A stretch of DNA of 64,000 bases from the NCBI GenBank assembly GCA_048213135.1, contig PS015015.1, positions 158,925-222,924 on the forward strand. The letters are read 5' to 3'. Source of the DNA: Reclinomonas americana ATCC 50394 (lineage: Eukaryota > Jakobida > Jakobea > Jakobida). Under the pieces are notes generated by a model that had not been told where the DNA came from, did not search any database, and saw nothing but the letters and a program-made list of their open reading frames with translations. The stretch's first letter is position 1; every line of letters begins with the position of its first letter. This document shows, piece by piece, positions 18,253-28,884 of this stretch. Position numbers and translations under genes: made by a program.

Positions 18253-20932
18253 TCACGGGGCATCAAAGTCCACGTGGCGATAGTTTGGATCCAGCACTTG
18301 AATGCGGAAACCGTTGTCCACGACACCCTTCGCGTGCTGCAAGTCCACATTGCCGGCGTTGGCCTGCAGAGAGGTCAGTAAATCAACAGTGCATGCTAGA
18401 AGCGAGTTGCACCTAAGTCTCATACCAGTTGCAGCACGGCCAAAAAGGTGCGCGCCACCTCAAATCGTGGTGGTGGTCGCTCGTCTTCGTCGCTCCGTAC
18501 CGCCTCGGCAAAACCAACACCGCGCTCTGCGAACAGGCGTCAGTCAGTCGATCGCGAGAGTACGCCGTGCGTATAAAGTGCTCGCACTCAACTCTCTGCG
18601 CCCTTGCCAGACAGTGTGCCGAGCACGCGTGAGCCGTACTGCTCAATGGCGAATGGATCGTGCGTCTCCTCCTCGTCAATCCGCTCCCGAATGTAGCGCT
18701 GCCAGCTGTTTACCCGCTGCGTCAGCTGCGTTTCCACGGCGTACTTTTCGGCCTCGGACATGTATGCGGCCTGCGACAGCCAATAAAGTGAGCACAATAG
18801 AGTGCACATTTTCCACCCGTGCACGACACGCAACGACATGCTTGCGACATAGTTGCTCGTATGTGATGCTGCCCATGTCGCCCATGTCATCGTGGCCACT
18901 TCCGTGCAATTGTTGCCATGCTCGAGCACGTCCCATCTGCCAGCAACACATTCAGATACTGTGGTCTTGCTTCCTGTTCATCTGTGTGCACACACGCACC
19001 GACTGCGATCCTGCCTCGTCCATCTGGAATTCGGCATCCCAGTCCTCAAATCCCGACGCTCCCCCACTCTGCTTCTCCAAATCGCCCGCGGCCGCGCCTG
19101 CTGCCTTCTCACCCCAGTACACCTCTGCTGCATCCATATCACCACCGCCACCACCATAGTCGTAATCGTCCACGTCGTCGTACTCATCGTCGTCGTCAAA
19201 GTCGGACTGCGCCACAATCACACCAAATGGATTGACGCCAGCATTCTCCTTGCCACCCTGTTTTTTGTCCCACGTCATAAGCACTGGCGACAAACATATG
19301 CACGCTGGAGAAGTGAACAAAACCTGGACGATTCGCATCTGTGGTCGCCGAAGCTGCTTCCACGCCGTATTCCTCCGCTTCCGTTCCCTCGTCCACCACT
19401 CGGTCGGCAAATTCAGCACCTGGGAAAATGCGGGTGAGCTTGCGCGGCGCACGAACGAGAAAGACTGTCGTGCGAGTGCGCAACATTGGAATACAACGGG
19501 AGGCCCTTGCCCGAATTGCTGGTGACACTCATCACCGCCGCATGGGCCTTTTGCAGCTCACGCAGTGGGTTCACGTTGACGGCGGAGATGCCCACAATCG
19601 ACGCCACAGCAATCGCCGGTGTTACAGTGGGAATTCGTGTGGTGCTCTTCTTGCCCAGTGGCTTCTCCGGCAGCGCCCCATCCTCCAAGCTATCACACAA
19701 CACCACTTCGTCAGTGACTCAGCGCGTGCATCGTCGCTCTACAAACACACACACCTGTGCGGATCCAGTGGAGCCAGCACATCGATTTGCTCCTCCTCTG
19801 GCTCCTGCTTCCACGGCACCTCCATCATGGCCGGCATCTGCGCCAGCACTGGTGCACCGCCCGCTCGCTCGTCCACCTGGCTGGATGGCAACGCGGCATC
19901 CTCCTCTGCGAAACCGGCTTCCGGATAGTGATCGTCGTCGTCGTCGTCGTCATGATCGGGATAGTCGTCATCGTCGTCGTCGCTGCCGTCACGCGCCGCC
20001 GCCATTTCACCGGGCGCCACCGGTCGTGGCACGTTGCCGAGAAGTCGCGGGAAGAAGAGACCCATATCCGAAGGGTCGATCAGCAGCGCACCGCTCTCGT
20101 GCATGGTTGACGAGCGCACGCGCAGTCCATTCGAACCCGGGGACAAACTGCCGCCCGCATCGTTGCCCTGCGTGTGGTGATCAGCTCATGCGCGGGTCAT
20201 AGCACCCAGTCACCACACGCCTTCACCTCTCGCAAAATTGCCACAGAGCTCGGTGTCACACTCCCAATGCCAGCCTCCGACGCCGTGCGCTTGCGTGACG
20301 CCAAGATCGATGAAGCGCGAAGACTAATGGCCGCGTCGGTGCTCACTGGAATGTCGTCCAGTGGCAGAAACGCTACCTCGCCTGCGTGCGCAAGTTCGGC
20401 GTCATCCGCCTCGTCGGCCTCTCCTTCTCCATCACCACCTTTTCGCTGCCTGCTCGTATGCGAATGAGGGCGAGAGGTGATCTACATAACAACACAAAAA
20501 GACACTCACCGCTGATTGACCAAGAAGCTGAGCGTGCGGTTGACCAGCTGGTACAACGACTCGATCTTCTTCGAGAGCGCCAGTGTGGAGCCCTGAATGA
20601 GCAGAGCGGCTGCGCGAAATGCATCATCAACATCATCATCATCAACACACGGTATCCCTCTCTCTCGCACACACACCTTCCGCAAAGTTGATCTTTGTCA
20701 GTCCACCATCGAACGACACCACCACATGAGACAGCTCCTCGAGGTACTCCTCGAGTTGTGCGGCCACGTCGACCTTCCACGAGTCGGCCAACTCACTGAC
20801 GATGTGATCGAATGAGTGATCGATGAGAGATCTCACTCCCAACCACCAACACACTCACCGCAGTGGTTTGAGCAGCTCGGCAAACCGATGCTGCTGGCTC
20901 TGCTGTGATGAGGAGCCACCTTCGTCGTCCAT
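18253..20932 (-). CDS. NCAPH2: Condensin II kleisin-like subunit H2 (CAP-H2)
   Basis: This is the non-SMC kleisin of condensin II, which links the SMC2/SMC4 heads and the HEAT subunits during chromosome condensation. The start at 20932 gives an N-terminus with the diagnostic [10 protein letters not shown]. Next come [34 protein letters not shown] and [21 protein letters not shown], a close match to the conserved CAP-H2 N-terminal domain. The middle is acidic and low-complexity (Asp/Tyr-rich runs at about 19140-19210 and 19920-19990) and includes LAPLDPH and [12 protein letters not shown]. The C-terminal winged-helix region has [31 protein letters not shown] and [15 protein letters not shown], ending VDFDAP at 18253. 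Several short introns split it. It is head to head with snurportin, only 88 bp between start codons. Confidence 0.94.
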
Positions 20933-21020
20933 TGCTCTCTCTTCTTTCTCTCTCTCCCGCCGCACAATCGTAACGGTCAAATTTCTCGCGGATCGATGAA
21001 CTGCGAGACTCAAAAACGCG
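20933..21020. promoter_or_regulatory. Compact bidirectional promoter region, CAP-H2 / snurportin
   Basis: Only 88 bp separate the two divergent ATGs, so promoters and leaders of both genes must share this stretch or extend into the genes. It is CT-rich next to the CAP-H2 start. No specific motif is assigned. Confidence 0.6.
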
Positions 21021-23246
21021 ATGTCTGAGGCAGCCGCTGCGACCGACGGAGATGGGGGCAGTCGCGGACCGCGGCATGCACCCATCAAAGAGCTGATTCA
21101 GCGACGATGGTCACAGCGTCGACAGAAGCGGCAGAGTGATTTTCTGCTGCGCCAAGAATCGGTTCCGTGTGCAGCTGGCCCCTCTCTCCCTCTCCCTCCT
21201 CTCTCTCTCTCTCTTTCTGTTGTGATCTCACATCCTTCGTTCTTTGTGTGAATGAACAGCTGCGTGCAGCCAAGCTGGCCACTCTGCGACTGGATTACGG
21301 GTCGGAGTCGGAGGCTGAGAATGACGACGACGACGACGACGACGACGATCGTGGAGGCGCGGGGCGTCGTCGCGGAGGAGGTTTCGTGTGGCATTCTATC
21401 CTCTGATCCTCATCCGTCCTCTCATCAGTGGTCTCCCTCCCGCAGGTCGTCGCCGAGGTGGTGGTGGAGGTGGAGGGCGGCGACACGCCAAGGTCTGCAT
21501 GCGGTGCCATGTGTTGTCTCGCTTGTTTGTCTCACGTTGAGAGGGATGCAGGCCGCGGAAGAGGAGGGATGGATGGAGGTCGCTGCGGAGGCAGAGGCGG
21601 AGGAGGAGGCTGAGGCACCGCCTCGGGCTCGTCGTCGTGATCGGGAGCCCTTCATGTTGCCCGAGTGGCTCATCACGCCGCCGTCGGACCTGTGCAGCAG
21701 CCTGTCGTGGTTTGTGCTAATGCGACCCGAGGGGACTCGTTGTTTTGTCACTGCGCGAGGTGGACGCACCGTGTCGCGCAAGAAAGACGGTGCGCGCGCG
21801 CGTGTGTCAGTCAGACTGGGGATGTTGCTTGTGGGGGTGACTGACATGTCCCCCCTCTAGGTCGTGTGTTGCATCGCTTCCGGAGCAACTTGCCGGGTGG
21901 TGGGGGCGGTCCGATACCGCTGCCTGGCCGACCGCTGCCACTCAATCTCCAGTCGCTGCGCTTCTCGTCGTCGCCGACGGTTCTCGACTGTGTCTTTTGT
22001 CCGCACACCAATCAGTATCTGGTGCTCGATGTGTTGACGTGGCGCGGCATGGAGGTGCACCAGTCGCCCTGTCAGTTCCGTTTTGCGTGGATGCAGAGTC
22101 ACTTGGAGGATTTTTGGGCCGAGAATGCGACGGGAATGCCGCCGCCGACTACGGGTGTCGACGTGCAGTCGCCACCGAGTCGCCGCTCCCGTCGTCCGAC
22201 CATCACCTACTTTCCGGTCACACTCTTGCCACGCGCAGTCGCCACACCCGAGTCGGTGACCATGGGTTGCGTGATCTCGCTGCAATCTGTATGAACCCGC
22301 ATCGTCACCAACAAATGCTGACGCTGTTGTCGTGCAGCCTACACGGAGCAAGACTGTGGCTTTGTCAAGGACGGCCTGCTCTTCTACCACCGCTATGGCG
22401 TGTACACCGACGGCACCTCTCCACTGGTGCTGCTGTGGAAGGATCCGGCCACGTGCAGCTACTTTGACTCGGTTCGCCAGTCGCCGATTGTTGCGTTCGC
22501 ATTGGCTGCTTAGTTCATCTCCCTATCCCGTTCCACTCACGAACTCGTTACACGGGAGCAGGAGGCGCGTCTGCAGATTGATGCCGACCTGCTGTTGGTG
22601 ACGGGCGACCACCCGCCGGTTCCAGTGGTGCAGCTGACTGCCGAGCAATGTCCACAGTTGGCCACGCACGTTTATGAGCAAGAACAGATGCGCACGATGC
22701 AGCTCGGTGGGCGGGCGAGGCGGCGAAAGCCCAAGCCAGTGGAGCCTGGAGTGTTTTTGCGAGTCGGTATCGATGCAGCACTGGTGGCCGAGGCGGCGAC
22801 AGCCATGGGCGCAACCGCAGGCGATGCACCACCGGCGGCATGCATCGCTGCCGAGGCTCTCGTGTACGACAGCATACCGCAGGACCAAAAGTCGTTCCCC
22901 GACAGGTACGCCTCGTCACCACCGCGCACAAGGGGAGTGAGACGTATTCTCTCTCCCTCCTTGAACTAACACTTTCTTCGGGTGCAGCTGGAGCAAGATT
23001 GTGTTCCAGGCCATTTGCTGTGCGGGCGAAACAATACCCATTGACGAACTGGTCGCCTGCGTGGAGGCTCCACCACCGGAAGACGAGGTGGAGTGCGGCG
23101 CTCTCGCGCCGTCATGGATCGAGGCAGGGGATGCCGACGCAGGAGCGGCAGAAGAAGAATCATCGCAGATGGTGGTGAGCGGTGCCTCTGCGGCCGCTCC
23201 CCTCGACGACTACGGAGCCGGCAGTGGCTCGTGGGGTCCTACCTGA
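21021..23246 (+). CDS. SNUPN: Snurportin-1 (m3G-cap snRNA import adaptor) with C-terminal extension
   Basis: This adaptor imports trimethylguanosine-capped U snRNPs via importin beta. The N-terminus has the basic importin-beta-binding helix (IQRRWSQRRQKRQSDFLL), then Asp- and Arg/Gly-rich stretches. The m3G-cap-binding domain follows (about 21640-22480). It reads LPEWLITPPSDL, RFRSNLPGGG, ILDC-like VLDCVFCPHTNQYLVLDV, TWRGMEVHQSPCQFRFAWM and KDGLLFYHRYGVYTDGTSPL, all in family order. After the cap-binding domain come about 200 additional residues that I do not recognise from snurportins. They include YEQEQMRTMQLGG, RVGIDAALVAEAATAMG and WSKIVFQAICCAGETIP, and end GSWGPT at 23246. The extension is joined in frame through short introns with ordinary GT-AG ends. 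A misjoined neighbouring gene cannot be excluded. It is tail to tail with the snapin-like gene, 89 bp apart. Confidence 0.9.
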
Positions 23247-23335
23247 GTAACATCACACGTACACATACACACAATAACTCATCCTCCGTTCTGCTTCATT
23301 GCCATCCCACGTGCGCCACACTCGCACATCACGCC

Positions 23336-23962
23336 TCATTTCATCTTGGCCGACACATACGAGCCAGACTCAGGCGCCGACGCAGACGCACCAGCCACCA
23401 CAGCCGCTGCAGCAGGAGAGATGTGAGCGCCCACACACGCAACAAACACACAAGCAAGAAGGGACGCACCGGGAGCATGCAAGGGAGCATCCAAATCACT
23501 GAGATGCGACTTGATGGTCGTCACACGCCGCCGCACTCCACCCAGCGTATCCCGCACCCGCGATAGCCGCTGCCGTGTATTCGCCAGCGTCTGTGCACCC
23601 TCCACCAATCCCGGAAACTCGCAGCTCCCATCCACCGCACTCAACGCTGCGCACATCCTCAATCATCAATCACACATGCAATCACACACACACACTTCCA
23701 CCCAAACCACGCAACTGGCCAGCAAGCTCTCCACGCGCTCCATCAGATCGCCTTGCGACTTGCCCAGTGACGACAGTCGCCCATCCAGCTGGTCAGTGAT
23801 TGGCCTCAGCAGCGCCACAAAGCCCGCCGCCAGACGCGCACTCTCTCCACTGCCTCCGCTGCCACTGGCCGACTCACTGCTGGTGGCAGTGTTGCTGGCA
23901 CTGCTCTCCTCGTCACCGCTCTCGCGCTCTACTGCTGGAGGAGGAGCCTCACCTTCTGACAT
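23336..23962 (-). CDS. Snapin-like BLOC-1/BORC subunit (putative)
   Basis: This small coiled-coil protein resembles snapin, a subunit of the BLOC-1 and BORC complexes in lysosome-related organelle biogenesis and positioning. The start at 23962 gives an acidic Ser-rich head, then LLRPITDQLDGRLSSLGKSQ. That run parallels the snapin signature of LLRP, QLD and SQ at the same spacing. The first intron (donor GTTGCGT at 23715) joins LMERVESLLA to TLSAVDGSCEFPGLVEGA. A second helix follows, ANTRQRLSRVRDTLGGVRRR. A last intron joins a short Ala/Ser tail ending SAKMK. Length is about 155 residues, close to snapin's. Helical proteins this short diverge quickly, so another BLOC-1/BORC subunit is the main alternative. 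Confidence 0.6.
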
Positions 23963-24093
23963 TGTGTGTGTGTGTGTAAAAGTGAGAGTGGTGAATTTTA
24001 CGATGATTAGCGTGTTCTTTTGTTGTTTGTTGTGTTAGGCGCGTGTGCAACGACGTCCAGCGCGTCGCAGCACCGCGCGTGTTGTTATCATCA

Positions 24094-24163
24094 TGGCTGC
24101 CGATCGTTCCAGCGAAGGTGTGTGTGTGTGTGTGTTTCAAGTTTTTGCGATGGCAATGAGGCT
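24094..24163 (+). CDS. Possible first exon of a truncated gene
   Basis: An ATG at 24094 opens a 25-nt reading frame (MAADRSSE) ending at AAG/GTGTGTG, a typical donor of this genome. It is followed by presumed intron sequence running into the 20-N gap 24164-24183. It sits 131 bp head to head with the snapin-like start, the usual arrangement in this window, and other genes here also have very short first exons. No downstream exon survives, since the sequence beyond the gap reads as coding on the other strand. This is inference only. Confidence 0.25.
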
Positions 24164-24183
24164 NNNNNNNNNNNNNNNNNNNN

Positions 24184-25236
24184 GGACGACGGCGACGGTG
24201 TTGCCGACGACAACACCGCCGACCGCCGGTCTTGTCGTGTTTTGGCCGGCGGCGACGGCGTTGGCGATGATGCTGGCGTCCGATCTCGTTGCGGCTTGCC
24301 TGGCGGCGTGGCCGCACCGTCGCTCCCGTCACCAGACACGGCAGCGTCCATGGGATCCGAGCGTCGTCGTTCGTCATTCCGGCGACCGCGTTCCTCGCTA
24401 AAATGCAGAAACCGAGCGATAAATTACCACACATGCACACATGAGACGAATCGGAATGTGCAATCAGAATGCAAGTACTAACGAGAAAGGAGCAAAGGAG
24501 AAGAGAAGAGCCAAGCGGGTACGCAAGACAGCAGTGGCAGTGACACCAGCAAGCACGCCGAAAGCACGAACCCGATATCCATGGGCTGGTAATCACGCGG
24601 TGAGGTCGCGCCGGCAGCACCGGAATTTGCCGATCGTCTGGCCTCCTCCAGCCTGATGCGAACGTGCTCTGGCAGACATGCGTCGAAGAAACCAAGTAGG
24701 TGGCGAGAGAGGCGTTCGCGAGCAGCCACGATTTCTCCCGCTGGCACAGGGTGCACCATGAACTGCATCTGGCGATCAGGCAGGACAGTGCCCTTGCACT
24801 GCTCCTGTGGAGGGGAGAGAGGCTGGCGGTTCAGCAAGACACACTCTCGCTCCACTCTCTCTCTCTCTCACACACACACACGACTCCATTTTCTTGTGGC
24901 ATCAACGCAACAATCTGCGATTCACGAATCCCCTCGGGAATGGGGGCCGTGAAGCAAGCAATGAGCAAGTCACCCGCCTCCGTCGACTCGACCAGCGTCG
25001 AGAACTCGTATCTCTACATCAGTCACAACGAGAACAACAAGTCAGAACCGCGGCTGCTCACGCTCCCACGAGGAGAATGACGCACGGATGGTCGTGGATA
25101 TAACAGACGACACAATGCCAGTACTTGGGCCGTGTTCACCTCCCTGTCGACAGCAATGTAATCGGCAGGTACTGCTGCTGTGTACATACACTACGTTAAT
25201 TCCACTCGCTTGCTTGCTTCGAGAACAACAACAGAG
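24184..25236 (-). CDS. Unrecognised protein, both ends lost in gaps
   Basis: I do not recognise this gene. Reading leftward from the gap at 25237, an exon encodes ADYIAVDREVNTAQVLAL. An exon at about 25050-24890 encodes EFSTLVESTEAGDLLIACF and TAPIPEGIRESQIVALMP. An exon at about 24805-24583 encodes CKGTVLPDRQMQFMVHPVP, HLLGFFDACLPEHVRIRLEE and SPRDYQPMDIG. A final visible exon at about 24400-24184 is Pro/Ser/Arg-rich and runs into the 20-N gap. Introns with GT-AG ends keep a single frame through all pieces. There is no signal peptide or confident membrane segment in the spliced product. Its start lies in the 148-N gap it shares with the end of the RNF10-like gene, so it could even be that gene's far C-terminus. 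Confidence 0.5.
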
Positions 25237-25384
25237 NNNNNNNNNNNNNNNNNNNNNNNNNNNNNNNNNNNNNNNNNNNNNNNNNNNNNNNNNNNNNNNN
25301 NNNNNNNNNNNNNNNNNNNNNNNNNNNNNNNNNNNNNNNNNNNNNNNNNNNNNNNNNNNNNNNNNNNNNNNNNNNNNNNNNNNN
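25237..25384. other. Assembly gap hiding the RNF10-like 3' end and/or next gene's start
   Basis: A 148-N run lies between two minus-strand coding stretches. Neither a stop codon for the RNF10-like protein nor a start for the following gene is visible outside it. Confidence 0.9.
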
Positions 25385-28303
25385 GCATCGCCACCACTGG
25401 CAGGCAACTGCGCGATTGCGGTGGACGACGACAATGACGATTGCGAAGACGGTGGCCGGCCAGCCGACGATGCAGCTGTTGCCGGCGCAATGTCATCACG
25501 ATCGGCGACAGCCTTCTTGTCCGGCTCATTCGACTGCGTACCAGACGCTGGCGGTGGCTGAGGCGGTCGTGCACTGCCGCTGAACTTGGACACGCGCTTG
25601 CCGTCTCCACCCGCACCTCCGCCATCGCCACCACCACCACCACCATTGTACGCGCGGGCGTGTGGTGGCGTGCTTGGCGGTGTGCGGGCAACGTCGACCG
25701 CACTGCCGCCGTCTGCCGGACTCGGCAATCGGCGGACAGGGCGCGGCACCGACAGTAATGTCGTCGACGCCTGCATCTCCGTATCGTCAGGCTCACTGTG
25801 GGCGTCGAGTGCCGGATACATGTGCTGGTCGGACGAGTCGCCGGGGCTGTCGTGCCTCGAGACCGGTGACGCCGGCGCTGACTGCGTCATCGACTCGGAC
25901 CCACCGCCTGATCCCGCACCGTCGTCGTCGTCGCCGTCGTCGCCGTCGCTCTCGAGTAGCACATCGAGCAGCGGGTCTGAGTGCCCCCCCGGCCGCATGC
26001 TGGCCGGCTGCGCACCAGGCATCGGCACTGGAACAGGCAGCACTGGTGCCAACGGCACAGGCAGAACCGGTGTCAGTCTCATCGGCAGCACAGGTGCTGA
26101 TGGTGCCGGCGGTGCCGCCGGCGGTGGTGCTTGTGGCGATGGTTCCGACGGTGCTGGTAGCGACAGTGATGATTTCCGATCTTGCCGGGACTTNNNNNNN
26201 NNNNNNNNNNNNNCGCGCCTCATCGGTCTCCGGAACGACTTCCACCTCCAGGATCGGTGCCGACAGCGTCGGCGGGAAGGCGCGAACGCTGCCGAATTCA
26301 CGCTGCAGCATGCGGAAGCAGAGCGGATGCAGGAACACCGACTGCCCATCCGAGGCTACGTGCGGCACGGCACACACACCGATGAGACGCGGACACTGTC
26401 ACCTTCACCTCGAGAAAGAGAAACTCACCCTGGTAAAAGAAGAAAAAGTCCTCGCTGACATCAGAGTGGTGCGGGAAGTCGTGATACGACTGTGATGGGT
26501 CAAATGAACGATCGTCATCTTCGTCGTCGTCGCCTTCGATGCCATTGCCACCTCCATCACCGCCGGCTGGAGCGCGTGTCGATGTGGACGTGTCGACGGG
26601 TGCGCTGGCACTGCGGCCAAACGCGGAAGCGCCGAGTGCAGGCTTGCTGCCCCGTGGTGGCGACGGAGTTTTCGGCAAGCGACGCTCCGACCAGGCCACT
26701 GCACGGTCCTGCAACTGCACTTGCGCCATCGTGATGAACTGGCGGTACATGTCGTCAGCACCGTCGGCCAGCGCGACCTACGAAAACGACGAAGCCAATC
26801 AGCGTCTGTTGTTGCCCCCACCAGTCGATGAGCAGCAGACCTCTTCGAGAGTGCGCAGCTGCGTCTGCTCTCGGTCCAAAATGTGCGAGATGCCGGCAAT
26901 GCCGGTGGTGTACACCACACGACAGAAGCGTGCGTTATCGTCGAGGCACGAAAGCAAAGTCTCGCGGTAGGCACCCATTGGCGTCAGCGGTGGGATGGGC
27001 GTGGTGTTGCGTCGCACCACGTTGCTGCCACGCAGGCGACGGCACAGCGCAAAGTGACCCACGTCGCCAGCACTCAGCAGCGACGCAGGCGTGATGGAGA
27101 CGCTCTTCAAAGCGCGCGCCTGCACCATTTCGTACACGCACACTGGGCACTTGCGGAAGCCATTGCAGGTGGCCTGCGCACGGGTCAGCACGGGAGGAGG
27201 AGGAGGAGGAGGAGAGGAGGGAGAGGACCACACACGTGGTCGACGAAACATCGTGCTCGCACAGATACCGCAGAATGCAAGTCATGCAGAATACGTGACC
27301 GCACTTGGTCATTTTCCTGCGCACGCGATAACTGTTGGCACTTCCCCACAATGGCATGGCATGCACGAGTGCTTCACGCAACGGGACAGTGCATTGCTCG
27401 AGGCAAATGGGGCACTGGTGGTGCACCCACTCCGGATCAATGGTGCACACTTCCTCCACGTCCTCCCAGTGCACGCGCTGCTGGTTATCGTGAATGTGTC
27501 TCGAGTAGTCACCCGACGACACCACGAAACGGAAGCTGAAGACACACGCGAGGAGTGAGTGCGCGCACACACACACACACGACGGCACACACACACAAGC
27601 TCGCCACTCAACTTGGCGAGAATGAACCGATCCCGTCGACCGGGGTCGGCGGCAGCACCGAGACGCGAGGTAAAGTACCGCCGTGCGGGTTGTCCGCCGC
27701 GACTGCCAGGCTGCAGAATGCGACCGGCGCGGGCCTGCGTGGTCGTGGCCGTGGTGAAGCTCAGCAAGTGATTGGCTGACCGAGTGACGCGCTTCATCGC
27801 CTGCATGGAGACACAAACGTGAGAGCATGCACTCGGGAGCGACGACGACGACGACGACGCAGACGATACCTTCATGTCGCCACTCTTGCCAGCGTGCAGA
27901 TGCGAGAGATCGCTTTCCAGCAGATCCTCTGCATCATTGCTCTCTTCCCAATCGTCGTCGCACTCCGCCCAATGCGCAGCCGCCTACGCACAAGCTTGTC
28001 AGCGGCGCAGAGAGAGAAGAGAGGAGAAGGAGGAGAGCGACGCACCGATTGCGCCAATCGCACCATGGTCTCCTCCTCGGTCTCTTCTTCTTCGTCTTCG
28101 TCGCCATCGTCGACGCCATCGTCTTCTTCAAAATGCTCCACATCACCATCGCTGTCGACGGTGGCGTAGGGACTGGCGGCGGCATCGGCATGCGACGATG
28201 AGCTCACAGAGAGCGAGTGAGCAAACTCAGGCGGCGGCAGTGGGACGTTTGCGCCCTCCACCTCGTCCGTGATACTCGAAGCGGTGATCGCCCTGGATGA
28301 CAT
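25385..28303 (-). CDS. RNF10: RNF10-type RING E3 ubiquitin ligase
   Basis: This protein is similar to RNF10, a RING E3 that ubiquitinates small-ribosomal-subunit proteins in ribosome quality control. The start at 28303 gives MSSRAITASSIT and an acidic region. NHLLSF, FILAKL and FRFVVSSGDYS follow, parallel to the RNF10 segment before the RING. The RING reads CPICLEQCTV, then KMTKCGHVFCMTCILRYL and KCPVC. An apparent long insertion inside the RING is an intron with a GTTGCGTG donor at 27382, which restores exact family spacing. Further on are FFFFYQ and GQSVFLHPLCFRMLQREFGS with ILEVEVVPETDEA, the second conserved RNF10 block. The 20-N gap 26194-26213 falls right where the next conserved segment should be. 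The remainder is a long Pro/Ser/Gly low-complexity tail that enters the gap at 25384 without a stop. Confidence 0.87.
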
Positions 28304-28884
28304 GCGCTGCGCAGGAGCACGGAGTCAGGCAAACACACACACGCACAGAGAGAGACATGTCCCCGCGCAAGCAAACCTAAGTTGACGCGTTGTAGTTGCT
28401 GTTGTTGATGGTGTGATAGAGGCGAGGGTGCCGCAGCAGGCAGTGGTCGACTCTTCTTTCTGACGCGAAGAAGCGGAGTTGTTGTTGATGTTGTTGTTGT
28501 TGTTGTGCAGCAGCAGTTGCAGCAGTGTAGTTGTGGTTGTGGTTGACAGTCGATGTGTATGTGTGTTGTGTGGGGTGTGTTTCTCATGTGAGGCACTGTT
28601 GTTGATGTTGGTCTTGGAGGGAGGAAGGAGAGTGTGGGGGGGAAAAGGGGGTTTCTTGTGTGTGTGTTGCGTGTGAGAATGCAAGGTTTAGAACGACATG
28701 ATTACGAGGGAACGACCAGGGAGACTAATGAGCGAGAGAGGGGGTGGATGTGCGATGAGTGGATTGTGTAAAAGAGGAGGGTGGAGTGGAGGAGGTGAGC
28801 GCGTGGTCCCGATTAAGCTTCAGAGAAAGGAGCAAGCGGAAATTTTGCAGTACGCTTTTTTTGGCGCGAAAAGTTACACCAAGA
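28304..28884. promoter_or_regulatory. Divergent intergenic region, RNF10-like / CEP76
   Basis: This 581-bp spacer lies between head-to-head starts. It is rich in GTTGTTGTT and GTGTGT tracts near 28395-28600. Open frames here are low-complexity (poly-Asn or poly-Val-like) and are repeat artefacts. I see no gene. Confidence 0.55.

Noticed and set aside
27310-27400. An apparent ~23-residue insertion inside the RNF10 RING finger
   Set aside because: It is an intron (donor GTTGCGTG, acceptor GCAG). Removing it restores exact family spacing between the Cys pairs.
28395-28680. Poly-Asn/Thr and poly-Val ORFs upstream of the RNF10-like start
   Set aside because: They are low-complexity translations of GTTGTT/GTGTGT tracts with no conserved sequence; treated as promoter or leader region.
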